NCBI GenBank assembly: GCA_902363455.1
Contig: CABJAC010000002.1
Location: forward strand, 114,502 to 178,501
Direction: 5' to 3'
Source of the DNA: Caryophanales bacterium
GTDB taxonomy: Bacteria > Bacillota > Bacilli > Exiguobacteriales > Exiguobacteriaceae
Length of the DNA stretch: 64,000 nucleotides
Both the position numbers and the translations under genes were made by a program. Shown here in pieces: positions 18,095 to 27,278 of this stretch. Position 1 is the first letter of the stretch. Each line of letters opens with the position of its first letter. Under the pieces are notes generated by a model. That model worked only from the letters and a program-made list of their open reading frames with translations, was not told where the DNA came from and searched no databases.

Positions 18095-18493
18095 GTGAGG
18101 ATCTTTGGGAAGGCGTTGCTTAAAATCGGTCAGGTCGCGGAGGCCACCGGCTTATCAAAACGGACGATCGACTACTATACATCGCTCGGTTTATTAACAA
18201 CAGAGCGCACAGCATCCGGCTATCGTTTGTATACGGAAGATGTCATCCAACATATTCAAAAGATTGAGTATTTAAAAACACAACGGCTGTCCCTGCAAGA
18301 GATTCTTGCTTTCTTCACCGAGCGTGAAGTCAAAACGGGTGATGCCATTTATCAGGAAGTACAGCAGCTTCAAAACACGGTCACAGGACTCGAACAGCGT
18401 CTGATGCAGGCGACGGATTTTGAGAAACAGGAGATTCGGCTTGAATTGTCGCGTCGGTTAACATTGATTGCTTCATTGATTGCTCAGCTGTAA
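18095..18493 (+). CDS. MerR-family transcriptional regulator
   Basis: About 130 residues. The N-terminal MerR winged helix is clear (KIGQVAEATGLSKRTIDYY, then SLGLLTTERTASGYRLY), followed by the dimerisation coiled coil. No C-terminal metal-binding cysteines are present. The start is uncertain: the in-frame ATG at 18065 lies inside a TATGAT -10 box. GTG 18095 overlaps the GGAGG sequence. An in-frame ATC at 18101 stands at ideal spacing from GGAGG. TTG 18116 would give the usual MerR N terminus. It is followed 34 bases later by a CNNM/HlyC-type exporter gene; a MerR gene beside such an exporter resembles the yhdQ-yhdP pair of B. subtilis, suggesting co-regulation. Confidence 0.8.
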   Translation: MRIFGKALLKIGQVAEATGLSKRTIDYYTSLGLLTTERTASGYRLYTEDVIQHIQKIEYLKTQRLSLQEILAFFTEREVKTGDAIYQEVQQLQNTVTGLEQRLMQATDFEKQEIRLELSRRLTLIASLIAQL

Positions 18494-18527
18494 CAAAAAA
18501 ATGGAGGTGACCCCTGTTTAGGGGATT

Positions 18528-19841
18528 TTGGATACTATATTATTTATCAATTTATTTTTAGTGGTGTTATTGATCGTGTTGACCGCGTTTTTCGTCGGAT
18601 CAGAGTTTGCGGTCGTGAAGGTACGGATGTCGCGTCTGGATCAAATGATTCAGGAAGGAAACAAAAGTGCCATCTTGGCGAAAAAGATTGCCGGCGACCT
18701 GGATTATTATCTGTCTGCCTGTCAGCTTGGAATCACGGTCACGGCGCTTGGTCTTGGGGCACTCGGTGAACCGACCGTCGAAAAAATCTTACACCCGGTA
18801 TTTGATGAATTTGGTGTGTCAGCTGCCGTCTCGACCTTATTGTCATTCGGGATTGCCTTTATTTCTGTGACGTTTTTACACGTCGTCATCGGAGAATTGG
18901 CACCGAAGACACTCGCGATTCAGTATGCGGAAAAAATGACCTTATTGTTTGCCCGTCCATTGTATATTTTCGGGAAAATCATGTACCCGTTCATTTGGTT
19001 GCTGAACGGTTCGGCCCGACTGTTCCTTGGATTATTTGGTGTCAAACCGGCTGGACACGAACAAGCCCACTCAGAAGATGAGTTGAAAATCATCATGGCA
19101 CAAAGTTTCCAAAGCGGTGAAATCAATCAGACGGAACTTGCGCTCATGCAAAACGTCTTTGCGTTTGACGAGCATGTCGTCAAAGATTTGATGGTTCCAC
19201 GGATGCGGATGGCGACGATCTCAGAACGGTTGTCAAAAGACGAATTGATGGAAATCTTCATGGACAATCCGTTTACGCGTTATCCGGTCACGGAAGAAAA
19301 TGATAAAGACCGGATCCTTGGCTACATTAACGTCAAAGAGATGTTGACGGACTTCGCAAACGGGAATAACCATCCGGTCACACATTACGTGAAAGATTTA
19401 CCGGTCGTCTCGGAAGTCACATCGCTCCAAGACACATTGCGTAAAATGAAGAAAACGCGCTCGCACATCGTATTGGTCGTTGACGAATACGGTGGAACAG
19501 CCGGAATCGTCGCAATGGAAGACTTGCTCGAAGAAATCGTCGGTGAGATCCGTGACGAGTTTGACACGGATGAAGTCGAAGAAATCCAAGAGTTGCCGAA
19601 CAATGAGTATCTGATTGCCGGGACCGTACTGCTTGAAGATCTTGAATCCCGATTCGGCTTGACGTTTACGAACGATGAGGACGTTGATACGATCGGCGGT
19701 TGGATTCAGATGCACAACATCGATTTACAACCGGGAGAACATATCGATACGGAAGCCTTCTCAGTCGAAGTGATCGAGATGGAAAACTATCAGATCAATC
19801 AAATTAAATTATGGTTGCACCCGCTTGAACAAGCGGAATAA
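18528..19841 (+). CDS. CNNM/CorC-HlyC family magnesium exporter (MpfA/YhdP-like)
   Basis: 437 residues. The N-terminal CNNM membrane domain (about 1-190) starts at a TTG and contains AFFVGSEFAVVKVRMSRL and SACQLGITVTALGLGALGEP. A CBS-domain pair covers about 215-335 (KDLMVPRMRM, then VVDEYGGTAGIVAMEDLLEEIVGE) and a C-terminal CorC_HlyC domain about 350-435. B. subtilis members such as MpfA (YhdP) export Mg2+; older annotation calls them hemolysins. Between the first Shine-Dalgarno-like GGAGGTG and the TTG start lies a short CCCC...GGGG hairpin that could affect translation. It is the second gene behind a MerR regulator. Confidence 0.88.
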   Translation: MDTILFINLFLVVLLIVLTAFFVGSEFAVVKVRMSRLDQMIQEGNKSAILAKKIAGDLDYYLSACQLGITVTALGLGALGEPTVEKILHPVFDEFGVSAAVSTLLSFGIAFISVTFLHVVIGELAPKTLAIQYAEKMTLLFARPLYIFGKIMYPFIWLLNGSARLFLGLFGVKPAGHEQAHSEDELKIIMAQSFQSGEINQTELALMQNVFAFDEHVVKDLMVPRMRMATISERLSKDELMEIFMDNPFTRYPVTEENDKDRILGYINVKEMLTDFANGNNHPVTHYVKDLPVVSEVTSLQDTLRKMKKTRSHIVLVVDEYGGTAGIVAMEDLLEEIVGEIRDEFDTDEVEEIQELPNNEYLIAGTVLLEDLESRFGLTFTNDEDVDTIGGWIQMHNIDLQPGEHIDTEAFSVEVIEMENYQINQIKLWLHPLEQAE

Positions 19842-19847
19842 CCTGTT

Positions 19848-19880
19848 GCGTCTTTCGCCCTGTGCGGAAGGCGTTTTTTT
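19848..19880 (+). terminator. Terminator after the CNNM exporter gene
   Basis: 10-base arms (19848-19857 with 19865-19874, G-U pairs) and seven T residues. Confidence 0.7.
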
Positions 19881-20014
19881 CGGGAAGACGTCAGTCGGAA
19901 ATTGAAATTCAAGGCAAATATGTAAAGAATATTTCGGTTGGTAGGGAAACGGTGAAGCGACCGGGAAAGAGGTAACAAGACAAAATAGGGGGTTCATGAG
20001 AAGGGAGGTTTCCA

Positions 20015-21700
20015 GTGCTTGAGCAAATTCCGTTTTTACTCAGCCGTTTAGGCATGTTGGCTTTACTGGCCTTTTTATTATCGCAGTGGCGAACGTCACG
20101 GCACCTATTTCGGACTTCTTCGAGACGTGCCCATCACTTAGTGTTGTTAAGCGTGTTTGTCGTGTCCGGCATCTTGATGAATTATGCCGGGATCGGGCTG
20201 TCAGCGGACAAGACGATTGACCCGTTGCTTGGACTTGCGGTCTCACCGGATCAATGGATTATCGATACCCGACTGACGATTATCGTGACGAGTGGTCTGC
20301 TTGGCGGACCGCTTGTTGGAGGAGTGACCGGCTTGCTCGTAGGCTTTCACCGATTTTGGCTCGGATCGTTTGGTGCGGAATCCGGTTGGATCATCGCCGT
20401 TTTAGCAGGATTGTTGAGCGGGTTATACAGTCGACGCTGGCGGATGAAGGATCAGTATGCCTTGCTCCAACCGATCGGGATTGTCTTGAGTGCCGTCATT
20501 CTTGATATTGGGATTGCTCTGCTGTTAGCTTCAGATCAAGCGCTTGTCCTAGAATTGACCCGCCAGGCCGTCTTTCCGATGTTGTTCGTCAATGCCGTCG
20601 GAATCAGTGTGTTCATCGCGATTCTGCGAGCACAATTGAAGCTTGAGCATGAATTATTTGTCCGCGAGTCGGCGCGTGCGTATCGCCTGCTCGATGCCAT
20701 CCGTCCGTTACGTAAACATGGATTGACGGTCGACGTCGCCCGTCAGATCGGCACGACGATTTTGGCTGAGACGAAGATCAACCGTATGGTATTGCTCGGA
20801 GCAGACGGGATTCTGGCGGATGTCCGAACGGGATACGATACCGCCGATTTGTTTCAACATCAGACGATTATCGAGTGGGTGGAAGCCGGCGTGGTCCACC
20901 GATCGGAGGATCCGCTGACGCACCAAATCGTCTCGTTTCATCCACTGCAGATTGAAGGGAAAAAGGCCGGTATTGTCTGTTGGTTCCCGGCCAACTTGTT
21001 TGACGATACGATGGAACAGACGATGGAACAATTGGTCGGTTTGCTTGTCCGAGAACTGGTGCTGTATCAAGACAAGCAACTCGAGCAATCCCCGAACCAA
21101 ACGATCAAACCGATTTTAAGTATTAATTATCTGCTTGGCATCGTCGATGAAATCCATCAAACGGCGGATCCGGATACACCGGTCAAACATCAGCTGGGTG
21201 CATTACGGCAACTCTTGACGACAGCTCGTCGGATGGATCTCTATCCGCTGCGCGAGGAATTGCTGACGCTGAAGTCGTACTTATCGCTTGAAGGGACGCG
21301 CCGGCATCATCCGTTGACATCTGTTGCCGTCACGATTGATCTCGACATCGAGACGACCGTCGAAGAACATTTTGTTTTTCCACTCCTTGTGACGCAACTG
21401 GTCGATAATGCGTTACGGCATGCTTTTCCCCAAAGCGGACCGAACCACCGGATCGACGTCCGGGCATATCAGGAGGAACGCCATTGGGTGCTAGAAGTAA
21501 CGGACAATGGAATGGGGTTGTCGGTCGAGTTTTTGAAACGATGGGAACTGGACAAAAAGCTTGAAACGAGTAATCTCTTTTTGTTGCGCCGGGCATTGAT
21601 GCGGCGATATGGAACCACTGCTCAGTGCACGATCCATTCACGAACCGGGAATGGAACACGGATCAAAATCGTCCTGCCGATGGAAACTGACTGGACCTGA
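20015..21700 (+). CDS. LytS-like sensor protein lacking the phospho-acceptor histidine
   Basis: 561 residues, GTG start with GGGAGG at good spacing. An N-terminal 5TM-LYT sensor (residues about 5-205: IIDTRLTIIVTSGLLGGPLVGG) is followed by a GAF-like region (about 215-350), a degenerate His-kinase box, and a GHKL ATPase (LVTQLVDNALRHAFP N-box, VTDNGMGL G1-box, GNGTRIKIVLP at the end). Normal LytS kinases read NPHFLFNAL at the acceptor site; here the corresponding stretch is KPILSINYLL, with Ile367 where His should be. ATP-binding motifs remain intact. No LytTR response regulator is adjacent. The protein is therefore likely a pseudokinase or works only with a partner. A terminator follows at once. 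Confidence 0.8.
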   Translation: MLEQIPFLLSRLGMLALLAFLLSQWRTSRHLFRTSSRRAHHLVLLSVFVVSGILMNYAGIGLSADKTIDPLLGLAVSPDQWIIDTRLTIIVTSGLLGGPLVGGVTGLLVGFHRFWLGSFGAESGWIIAVLAGLLSGLYSRRWRMKDQYALLQPIGIVLSAVILDIGIALLLASDQALVLELTRQAVFPMLFVNAVGISVFIAILRAQLKLEHELFVRESARAYRLLDAIRPLRKHGLTVDVARQIGTTILAETKINRMVLLGADGILADVRTGYDTADLFQHQTIIEWVEAGVVHRSEDPLTHQIVSFHPLQIEGKKAGIVCWFPANLFDDTMEQTMEQLVGLLVRELVLYQDKQLEQSPNQTIKPILSINYLLGIVDEIHQTADPDTPVKHQLGALRQLLTTARRMDLYPLREELLTLKSYLSLEGTRRHHPLTSVAVTIDLDIETTVEEHFVFPLLVTQLVDNALRHAFPQSGPNHRIDVRAYQEERHWVLEVTDNGMGLSVEFLKRWELDKKLETSNLFLLRRALMRRYGTTAQCTIHSRTGNGTRIKIVLPMETDWT

Positions 21701-21746
21701 CAATCGTTCGATTCTGCCTGCTGGAATCGGACGATTGTTTTTTTTT
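21701..21746 (+). terminator. Terminator of the LytS-like gene
   Basis: 14-bp stem (21701-21714 with 21724-21737, one mismatch) and a run of T residues. Confidence 0.85.
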
Positions 21747-21803
21747 AGCTGATCCTGGGTAAAAATGAAAGCAAGAGCAGATTGATACAGGAGGATAAGG
21801 CGC

Positions 21804-22832
21804 ATGATTACAACAAAAGAAGTCGGGTATTCCGGCGAGCAACCGATCATCGCTTTTACATTGATGAATCGCAGTGGATACAGCGTAGAGCTACTCAATT
21901 TAGGCGGGAAAATCACGGCAATCCGCGTTCCGGATCAACAGGGAACGATCGAAAATGTCGTCTTGGCCTTTGATGATATCGAAGAATATTTAGAAGATCC
22001 ACATCATTTAGGGGCGACGATCGGACGGGTCGGTGGTCGGATTGCCAATGGAGCGTTTGCGCTCGAAGGGATGAATTATATCCTTGAACAAAACGAAGGC
22101 GATCATCATCTGCATGGCGGCAGCGTCAACTGGTCCAACCGATTTTTTGATCACGAGATCGAAAATGAAACCTTACATCTATTGTTGACGAGTCCGGATG
22201 GTGAAAACGGTTATCCGGGACAACTTGATGTCCGGTTGACGATTGACTGGACCGATGACGACGCGTTGATTTTAACGTACCACGCGACGGCGACGGCTTC
22301 GACACCGTTCAGTCCGACGAACCACACGTATTTCAATTTGACGGGAAATGCGAAAACGACGATTGAGCAACACCGTTTGCGGATGGATGCACCATTTTAC
22401 ATTCCGTTAAATGAAGAATCGGTTCCGACGGGTGAGATTTTATCCGTCAACGAGACTGTTTTTGACTTCCGGACAGCGCGTTCTCTGTATGAAGTGACAC
22501 ATGCGAGTGATGAAGCATTACGTCAGGCCGGCAGCGGCGTTGATCACCCGTTCTTATTAAAAGAAGGCGGGGAAATTGTATTGGAAGAGCCGGTCAGCGG
22601 CCGGACGCTCCGTGTCGAGACCGATCAACCGGGCGTTGTCGTCTATACGGGTAATCATCTGGCAGGAGACTTTACCATCGCCGGACGTCGCGCAACACCG
22701 TATCTTGGCATTTGTCTTGAGACCCAAGGGTTACCGGATGCCATCAATCAGCCGGATTTTCCGTCTGTCGTCTTGCGGGCAGGCGAGGTCTATGAAAAAC
22801 GGACGACCTTCCAATTTAGTCGGATGCAGTAA
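21804..22832 (+). CDS. galM: Aldose 1-epimerase (mutarotase)
   Basis: 342 residues. Family marks in order: LLNLGGKITAIRVPD at the N terminus, GATIGRVGGRIANGAF near residue 70, the catalytic acid His in DHHLHGG near 95, a second His in SPTNHTYFNLTG near 175, and the catalytic base Glu in GICLETQGLPDAIN near 305. Known reaction: interconversion of alpha- and beta-anomers of galactose or glucose in the cytoplasm. AGGAGG stands before the ATG. It is not in a gal operon; the neighbours are unrelated, so a housekeeping role in sugar use is likely. Confidence 0.92.
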   Translation: MITTKEVGYSGEQPIIAFTLMNRSGYSVELLNLGGKITAIRVPDQQGTIENVVLAFDDIEEYLEDPHHLGATIGRVGGRIANGAFALEGMNYILEQNEGDHHLHGGSVNWSNRFFDHEIENETLHLLLTSPDGENGYPGQLDVRLTIDWTDDDALILTYHATATASTPFSPTNHTYFNLTGNAKTTIEQHRLRMDAPFYIPLNEESVPTGEILSVNETVFDFRTARSLYEVTHASDEALRQAGSGVDHPFLLKEGGEIVLEEPVSGRTLRVETDQPGVVVYTGNHLAGDFTIAGRRATPYLGICLETQGLPDAINQPDFPSVVLRAGEVYEKRTTFQFSRMQ

Positions 22833-22902
22833 CGTTTTTTGCTAACATCCTAAGCGAGTATGGTAGGATAAAGCGAGAAGAATCTAACGGAGGCATAGGA
22901 AA

Positions 22903-23757
22903 ATGACTAAAATAGCATGGGTGACCGATAGTATGGCCTATTTCAAAAAGGAAGAGGCAGAAGCAATCGGCGTCAATGTCGTACCGATTCAAATTTTGCT
23001 CGGTGAGACAGCCTATAACGAAGATACGATTACCGTCGAACGGTTATTCCGGGCGCTTGAGGCAGACAAGAAGCTGGTTGCCAAAACTTCACAACCAATT
23101 TTTGGGGAATTCGTCGGGACGTATGAACGATTAAAAGAAGAAGGATATGACTGTGCGATCGCTGTCCACTGTACGAACGGTTTATCGAGTACGGTGCAAA
23201 GCTCAGCATCGGCAGCGGAAGCAGCGAGCTTCCCGGTCCATATCATTGATTCCCATACGGCGTTTGAAAACCAACAGGAATTCATCCGTTACGGCATGGA
23301 GCTCGAAGCATCAGGCAAGTCGGTCGAAGAAATTACGGCAGCCTTGCATGCACTGGCGAAGAAAACACATTTCTATATGATCGTCGGAAACATGGAGACG
23401 ATGCGCCGGGGCGGACGTGTCTCGTCCGGTGATTTGTTCCTCGCCAACCTGCTCAGCATCAAACCGATCATCACGACGGACGAATCCGGAAAAATCGTCC
23501 CGTTTAAAAAAGCGCGGTCGCTGAAAAAGGCGTACATCGAAATCATTAAACAGGTCGAAGAAGCGATGCGTCAGCATACGTTTTATAAAAACCGGATTTA
23601 TGTCGCAACGACGATGGCACCAGAGATGGCAGCTGATTTACGGACACAAGTCGCAGCAAAATTCCCGGAACTGACGGTGCTCGACGGGACGTTTGGTCCG
23701 GCAATCGGAACACACGCCGGAGCAGAAACAGTCGGCTTGTTCTGGCTGAATGACTAA
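22903..23757 (+). CDS. DegV-family fatty-acid-binding protein (FakB-like)
   Basis: 284 residues. Typical DegV opening KIAWVTDSMAYF, then VVPIQILLGETAYNED, the fatty-acid-binding TSQPIFGEF motif, and the RRGGRVSS stretch near residue 168. Known role of the family: binding of a fatty acid and presentation to the FakA kinase for phospholipid synthesis. No fakA lies in the window. The gene has an AACGGAGGC ribosome binding site and its own terminator. Confidence 0.9.
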   Translation: MTKIAWVTDSMAYFKKEEAEAIGVNVVPIQILLGETAYNEDTITVERLFRALEADKKLVAKTSQPIFGEFVGTYERLKEEGYDCAIAVHCTNGLSSTVQSSASAAEAASFPVHIIDSHTAFENQQEFIRYGMELEASGKSVEEITAALHALAKKTHFYMIVGNMETMRRGGRVSSGDLFLANLLSIKPIITTDESGKIVPFKKARSLKKAYIEIIKQVEEAMRQHTFYKNRIYVATTMAPEMAADLRTQVAAKFPELTVLDGTFGPAIGTHAGAETVGLFWLND

Positions 23758-23766
23758 AAAACAACG

Positions 23767-23816
23767 AAAAACCAGAAGCGATTCCTTGAGGCAGGGAACC
23801 GATTCTGGTTTTTTTT
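23767..23816. terminator. Bidirectional terminator between degV and the crcB pair
   Basis: Convergent genes share a hairpin with outer arms 23767-23776 and 23803-23812 plus more pairing inside, with A-run and T-run flanks. Confidence 0.85.
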
Positions 23817-23824
23817 CATGTCGA

Positions 23825-24172
23825 TCAGGCAAGAATGATTCCTAAAAAAGCGGCACCGATCCCGCAGAGGTAACTGAGTCCGAGATACAGCACCAATGTC
23901 TTTCGATTTTGATTCTGAACGAGTTGTAACGTTTCCAGCTTAAAGGTCGAAAACGTCGTAAATGAGCCGAGGAATCCGGTCCCGAGCAACAACGTCCAGG
24001 TCGAATCGAGGTGGGAGCCGATGACAAGACCGAGTAAAAACGAACCGAGCACATTGATGAGGAATGTCGCCAACGGAAAATCCTGTTTCCACACCGTTTT
24101 CATCCACTGGCTTAAGGCGAAGCGGCTGATTGCCCCAAAAAAGGCACCGGTCGCAAGAGCGAGGAGATTCAT
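23825..24172 (-). CDS. crcB: Fluoride channel CrcB/FluC, second copy
   Basis: 115 residues with four hydrophobic helices. The Fluc signature GTGFLGSFTTFSTFKLE (about residues 68-84) is complete, and the first helix carries GAFFGAISRFALSQW. Known role: fluoride export as dimers in the cytoplasmic membrane. The ATG overlaps the stop of the upstream crcB copy by 4 bases. Such tandem pairs often make a heterodimer in Bacillales, which is likely here because the two sequences have clearly diverged. Confidence 0.93.
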   Translation of the reverse strand: MNLLALATGAFFGAISRFALSQWMKTVWKQDFPLATFLINVLGSFLLGLVIGSHLDSTWTLLLGTGFLGSFTTFSTFKLETLQLVQNQNRKTLVLYLGLSYLCGIGAAFLGIILA

Positions 24173-24570
24173 GAGACCTCCTCCTTTTGAAAGCGGCGTA
24201 ACCGGCGTGTTCCGAGGAGATAGCCAACGTAAGACAACAATAAACCGCCAAACAAACTGAGACTGATATAGGCGAACGCATAACTGTACACACCAGCCCG
24301 CAACAATTCAACCGATTCGACACTGAACGTCGAGAAGGTCGTGAAGGAACCGACAAAACCGGTTCCAAGTGCCGTCATCACGTATTGATGCAGTAAGGTC
24401 GTCTTAAATAAAAAATGTGTCGCGTATCCGAGTACGAAGCAACCGATTAAATTGATGCTTAACGTCGCCCACGGGAATGCACCCACCGCAACGTGTCCGA
24501 TGAGAAGACCAAGACCATACCGGGCAGAGGCACCGAGTATACCGGCGAGCCCGACTAATAGATAGAGCAT
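24169..24570 (-). CDS. crcB: Fluoride channel CrcB/FluC, first copy
   Basis: Chosen start ATG 24570 (MLYLLVGLAGILGASARYGLG), which has AGAAGG at good spacing; a longer frame from 24591 is less likely. The protein has about 133 residues and four helices, with the Fluc signature GTGFVGSFTTFSTFSVE. It is the first gene of the crcB pair. I looked for a fluoride riboswitch in the 140 bases upstream and did not find a convincing one, so how the pair is regulated is unclear. Confidence 0.92.
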   Translation of the reverse strand: MLYLLVGLAGILGASARYGLGLLIGHVAVGAFPWATLSINLIGCFVLGYATHFLFKTTLLHQYVMTALGTGFVGSFTTFSTFSVESVELLRAGVYSYAFAYISLSLFGGLLLSYVGYLLGTRRLRRFQKEEVS

Positions 24571-24653
24571 AGAGAGCCTTCTTTCACTCATTTTGTATTT
24601 ACCATACGCTTTTCAGAAATCAAGCGTCAAGTCATGAAAATTTTTATGGAGAC

Positions 24654-24681
24654 TAAACGTCATCTCAAAATTGGACGATAA
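24654..24681 (+). promoter_or_regulatory. Sigma-D-like promoter before the chemoreceptor gene
   Basis: TAAA (24654-24657), a 16-base spacer, and GACGATAA (24674-24681; 6 of 8 matches to GCCGATAT). It lies about 37 bases before the start of a methyl-accepting protein, where a motility promoter is expected. Confidence 0.6.
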
Positions 24682-24717
24682 GAAAAGTGTACGAATCCAA
24701 CAGAAGGAGTTTTGCAG

Positions 24718-26190
24718 ATGGTCTCACCGCTTGAACGATTGAGTACAAAAATACTCTCTCGTCTGATTCCTGTATTGATTACAATTGCCCATCCCTTGAT
24801 TTTTATTTTTGCACAAATCGGCTATGTCCCGATGAGTGTCTTTTATCAGTTTTTAGCCGGCGGACTGTTATTAACAGTCGCGTTGCTTGCCGGAAATCAG
24901 TTTTTTGGTGAAAAGCCGAGCGGGAAATACATTCAAATCGTCTTGACGTACCTCGTTCTTGCGCTGGTGATTGTGACTTTGCCGTCCCAAAGTATCTGGA
25001 CGATTGCCTATCTCTATCTGGCGATCTCGATCGTCTATCTCATCCCGCACCTGGTCGTGCTGGCGGGTGTACTCGGATTGTTTGAATTGGTTCTCTTTAC
25101 ACTGTTTGGAACGATCGTGTTTACGAATACGTTTGACATGATTGTCGCTTTCGTCATCTACTTGATGGTCTTCTTGGCAGCGACGTTCGTCGCCGTATTT
25201 GGGCGAAATGTCATGCAGGAAGTGAAACGGCAACAAGAGAAGGCGGAGCACTATGCAGCAACCTCTCAATTGACACTCAGTCAATCGGCAGCGACCGCGA
25301 CGGATGTTACGACGTTCGCGGAAGAGATGAGTGAAACGGTCGATACGGCAAAAGCCTCGTTCGAAAAAATTGATCAAGCGATGCAGATGTTAGCGGACAA
25401 TTCTTCAAAAAATGCTCAGTCCGTCCGACAAATCAAACGGATGAACACCGATAATGTCGAGTTGATGGCAGATGTGGCAACAGCCGTCGATCGGGCACTT
25501 GCCCTCAGTTCGTCATCAAAAGTCACGGCAGAGCAAAGTCAGGCTACGATCAGCGAAGCCGGCGAGTCGTTACAACAATTAACCGAAAGCATGGATGAAT
25601 CGGTCACCGCTTTTGGACAGCTCGCAGGACGCTTCAAGGAGATTGTCAGCATCACCTCGAGTATCAATGCGATTGCGACACAAACCAACCTGTTGAGCTT
25701 AAATGCCTCAATCGAAGCGGCACGTGCCGGTGAGTTTGGGAAAGGCTTCACCGTCGTGGCCCAGGAAATCCGGAATCTGTCCGCGCAGACGGCAGCCGCT
25801 TCGACGGAAATCAATCAGATCATCGAACGGGTTGACCGTGACGTCATGCATACCGGTAATTCGATTGATGCCAGTACCAACTTACTGCGGGAGCAGGAAG
25901 CACGGATGCAACGGAGTCAAACCGCGTTGCAGACGATCGCAACTGATTCGAACGATTCTGTACAAGCGATCAGCGGTGCACAGCAACAATTCGTGACGAT
26001 CACGAACAGTCTGACGAACATCGCACAGGCAACGGAACAGCTCGACGCCTTCATGGATCTGTTACTGACGAGCAGTGATCAACTGTCCGGATTGACACGG
26101 TCACAAGTCGAACAAATCGTTGATTTACAGCAAGCCATCCATACGTTAAATGCTACGGCATTAACACTGCAACAGACAGCCCATGCCTGA
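24718..26190 (+). CDS. Methyl-accepting chemotaxis protein with a multi-helix membrane sensor
   Basis: About 490 residues from ATG 24718 ([13 protein letters not shown]), preceded by AGAAGGAG. Residues about 12-170 make up roughly six closely spaced transmembrane helices with almost no extracellular loop, so the sensor is membrane-embedded instead of a periplasmic-type ligand domain. The cytoplasmic part has the MCP hairpin with [19 protein letters not shown] and [15 protein letters not shown] near residue 340. HAMP is not obvious. Known role: signalling to CheA/CheW. A sigma-D-like promoter precedes it and a terminator follows, so it is a single-gene unit. The signal sensed is unknown. Confidence 0.88.
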   Translation: MVSPLERLSTKILSRLIPVLITIAHPLIFIFAQIGYVPMSVFYQFLAGGLLLTVALLAGNQFFGEKPSGKYIQIVLTYLVLALVIVTLPSQSIWTIAYLYLAISIVYLIPHLVVLAGVLGLFELVLFTLFGTIVFTNTFDMIVAFVIYLMVFLAATFVAVFGRNVMQEVKRQQEKAEHYAATSQLTLSQSAATATDVTTFAEEMSETVDTAKASFEKIDQAMQMLADNSSKNAQSVRQIKRMNTDNVELMADVATAVDRALALSSSSKVTAEQSQATISEAGESLQQLTESMDESVTAFGQLAGRFKEIVSITSSINAIATQTNLLSLNASIEAARAGEFGKGFTVVAQEIRNLSAQTAAASTEINQIIERVDRDVMHTGNSIDASTNLLREQEARMQRSQTALQTIATDSNDSVQAISGAQQQFVTITNSLTNIAQATEQLDAFMDLLLTSSDQLSGLTRSQVEQIVDLQQAIHTLNATALTLQQTAHA

Positions 26191-26195
26191 CACAC

Positions 26196-26229
26196 GTGTA
26201 CCGATTCTGACGAGTCGGTACACTTTTTT
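26196..26229 (+). terminator. Terminator of the chemoreceptor gene
   Basis: 9-bp perfect stem (26196-26204 with 26215-26223) and a T-run. Confidence 0.85.
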
Positions 26230-26291
26230 CGTTTGTCGCAAGCGTTGAACGGGAACAACTAGGAGGTACAACAATCAGAGGAGGAAATGAC

Positions 26292-27221
26292 ATGAAAGCA
26301 GCCTATATTGAACAGTATGGTGGTTCGGAGCAATTTAAAGTGGGGGAACTCGACCGTCCGGGAATTGGAGCCGATGACGTCTTGATTGCGGTGCATGCAG
26401 CAAGTGTCAATCCGGTCGATTGGAAGTTGCGTGAAGGATACTTAAAAGAAATGCTCAGTTACGATATGCCGCTCGTCATCGGTTGGGACGTGTCCGGTGT
26501 CATCGAAGAAGTCGGGGCGAATGTCACGGACTTGAAGGTCGGCGACGAAGTGTTCAGCCGTCCGGATATCGCCCGTCAAGGAACTTATGCGGAGTATGTC
26601 GCAGTCGACGCCCATCTTGTCGTCAAGAAACCGGAAGCGCTGACGTTCGAAGAGGCAGCGTCACTCCCGCTCGTCGCCCACACGGCATGGCAGGTCATGT
26701 TTGAAGTGATGGATGCGAAAGCGGGGGACAAAATCTTTATCGGTGCCGGGTCAGGCGGTGTCGGAACAGTCGCGATTCAACTCGCGAAAGCACATGGGCT
26801 GCATGTCATCACCTCGACGAGCACAAAAAACGTCGACTGGGTCAAAGCGCTTGGAGCAGACGAAGTCATCGATTACAAACAGGAAGACCCGGCGGATCGT
26901 GTCCGGGATCTTGATTTTGTGTTTGATACGATGGGCGGCGACGGACAAGCGAAGTTGTACCACATGCTTAAACCAAACGGAATGCTCGTCTCGATTTCGA
27001 CACCACCCGACGAAGATCAAGCGAAGGAAGCACAGGCACGCGTCGCCTATGTCTTCATGCAACCGACAGGCGAGCGGCTGCAACATATCGCCCAGGCCGT
27101 TGAACGGGGTGAATTAAAACCGGTCGTCGACCGGATCTTTGATTTAGACCAGATTAAAGAAGCGCACGATTACGGCGAAGAAGGTCATGCCAAAGGGAAA
27201 ATCGTCATTAAAGTGAAGTGA
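26292..27221 (+). CDS. NADPH:quinone oxidoreductase-like protein (MDR superfamily)
   Basis: 309 residues. The GroES-like N-terminal domain (MKAAYIEQYGGSEQFKVGEL, then HAASVNPVDWKLREG) and a Rossmann domain with GAGSGGVGTVAIQLAKAHG near residue 155 place it in the zinc-independent quinone oxidoreductase branch of the MDR family; no zinc ligands are visible. Probable role: NADPH-dependent reduction of quinones or reactive enones. GAGGAGG precedes the ATG, and the next feature is an intergenic repeat and a terminator, so it is monocistronic. Confidence 0.88.
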   Translation: MKAAYIEQYGGSEQFKVGELDRPGIGADDVLIAVHAASVNPVDWKLREGYLKEMLSYDMPLVIGWDVSGVIEEVGANVTDLKVGDEVFSRPDIARQGTYAEYVAVDAHLVVKKPEALTFEEAASLPLVAHTAWQVMFEVMDAKAGDKIFIGAGSGGVGTVAIQLAKAHGLHVITSTSTKNVDWVKALGADEVIDYKQEDPADRVRDLDFVFDTMGGDGQAKLYHMLKPNGMLVSISTPPDEDQAKEAQARVAYVFMQPTGERLQHIAQAVERGELKPVVDRIFDLDQIKEAHDYGEEGHAKGKIVIKVK

Positions 27222-27278
27222 GCAAGAAAACAGAACGGGCTTTTAAGTAGACGAAAGTCAACATCCTTATGAGATACA

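Noticed and set aside
24592..24711. Possible fluoride riboswitch upstream of the crcB pair
   Set aside because: The short leader lacks the GGNGAUGG-type core and pseudoknot segments I would expect.
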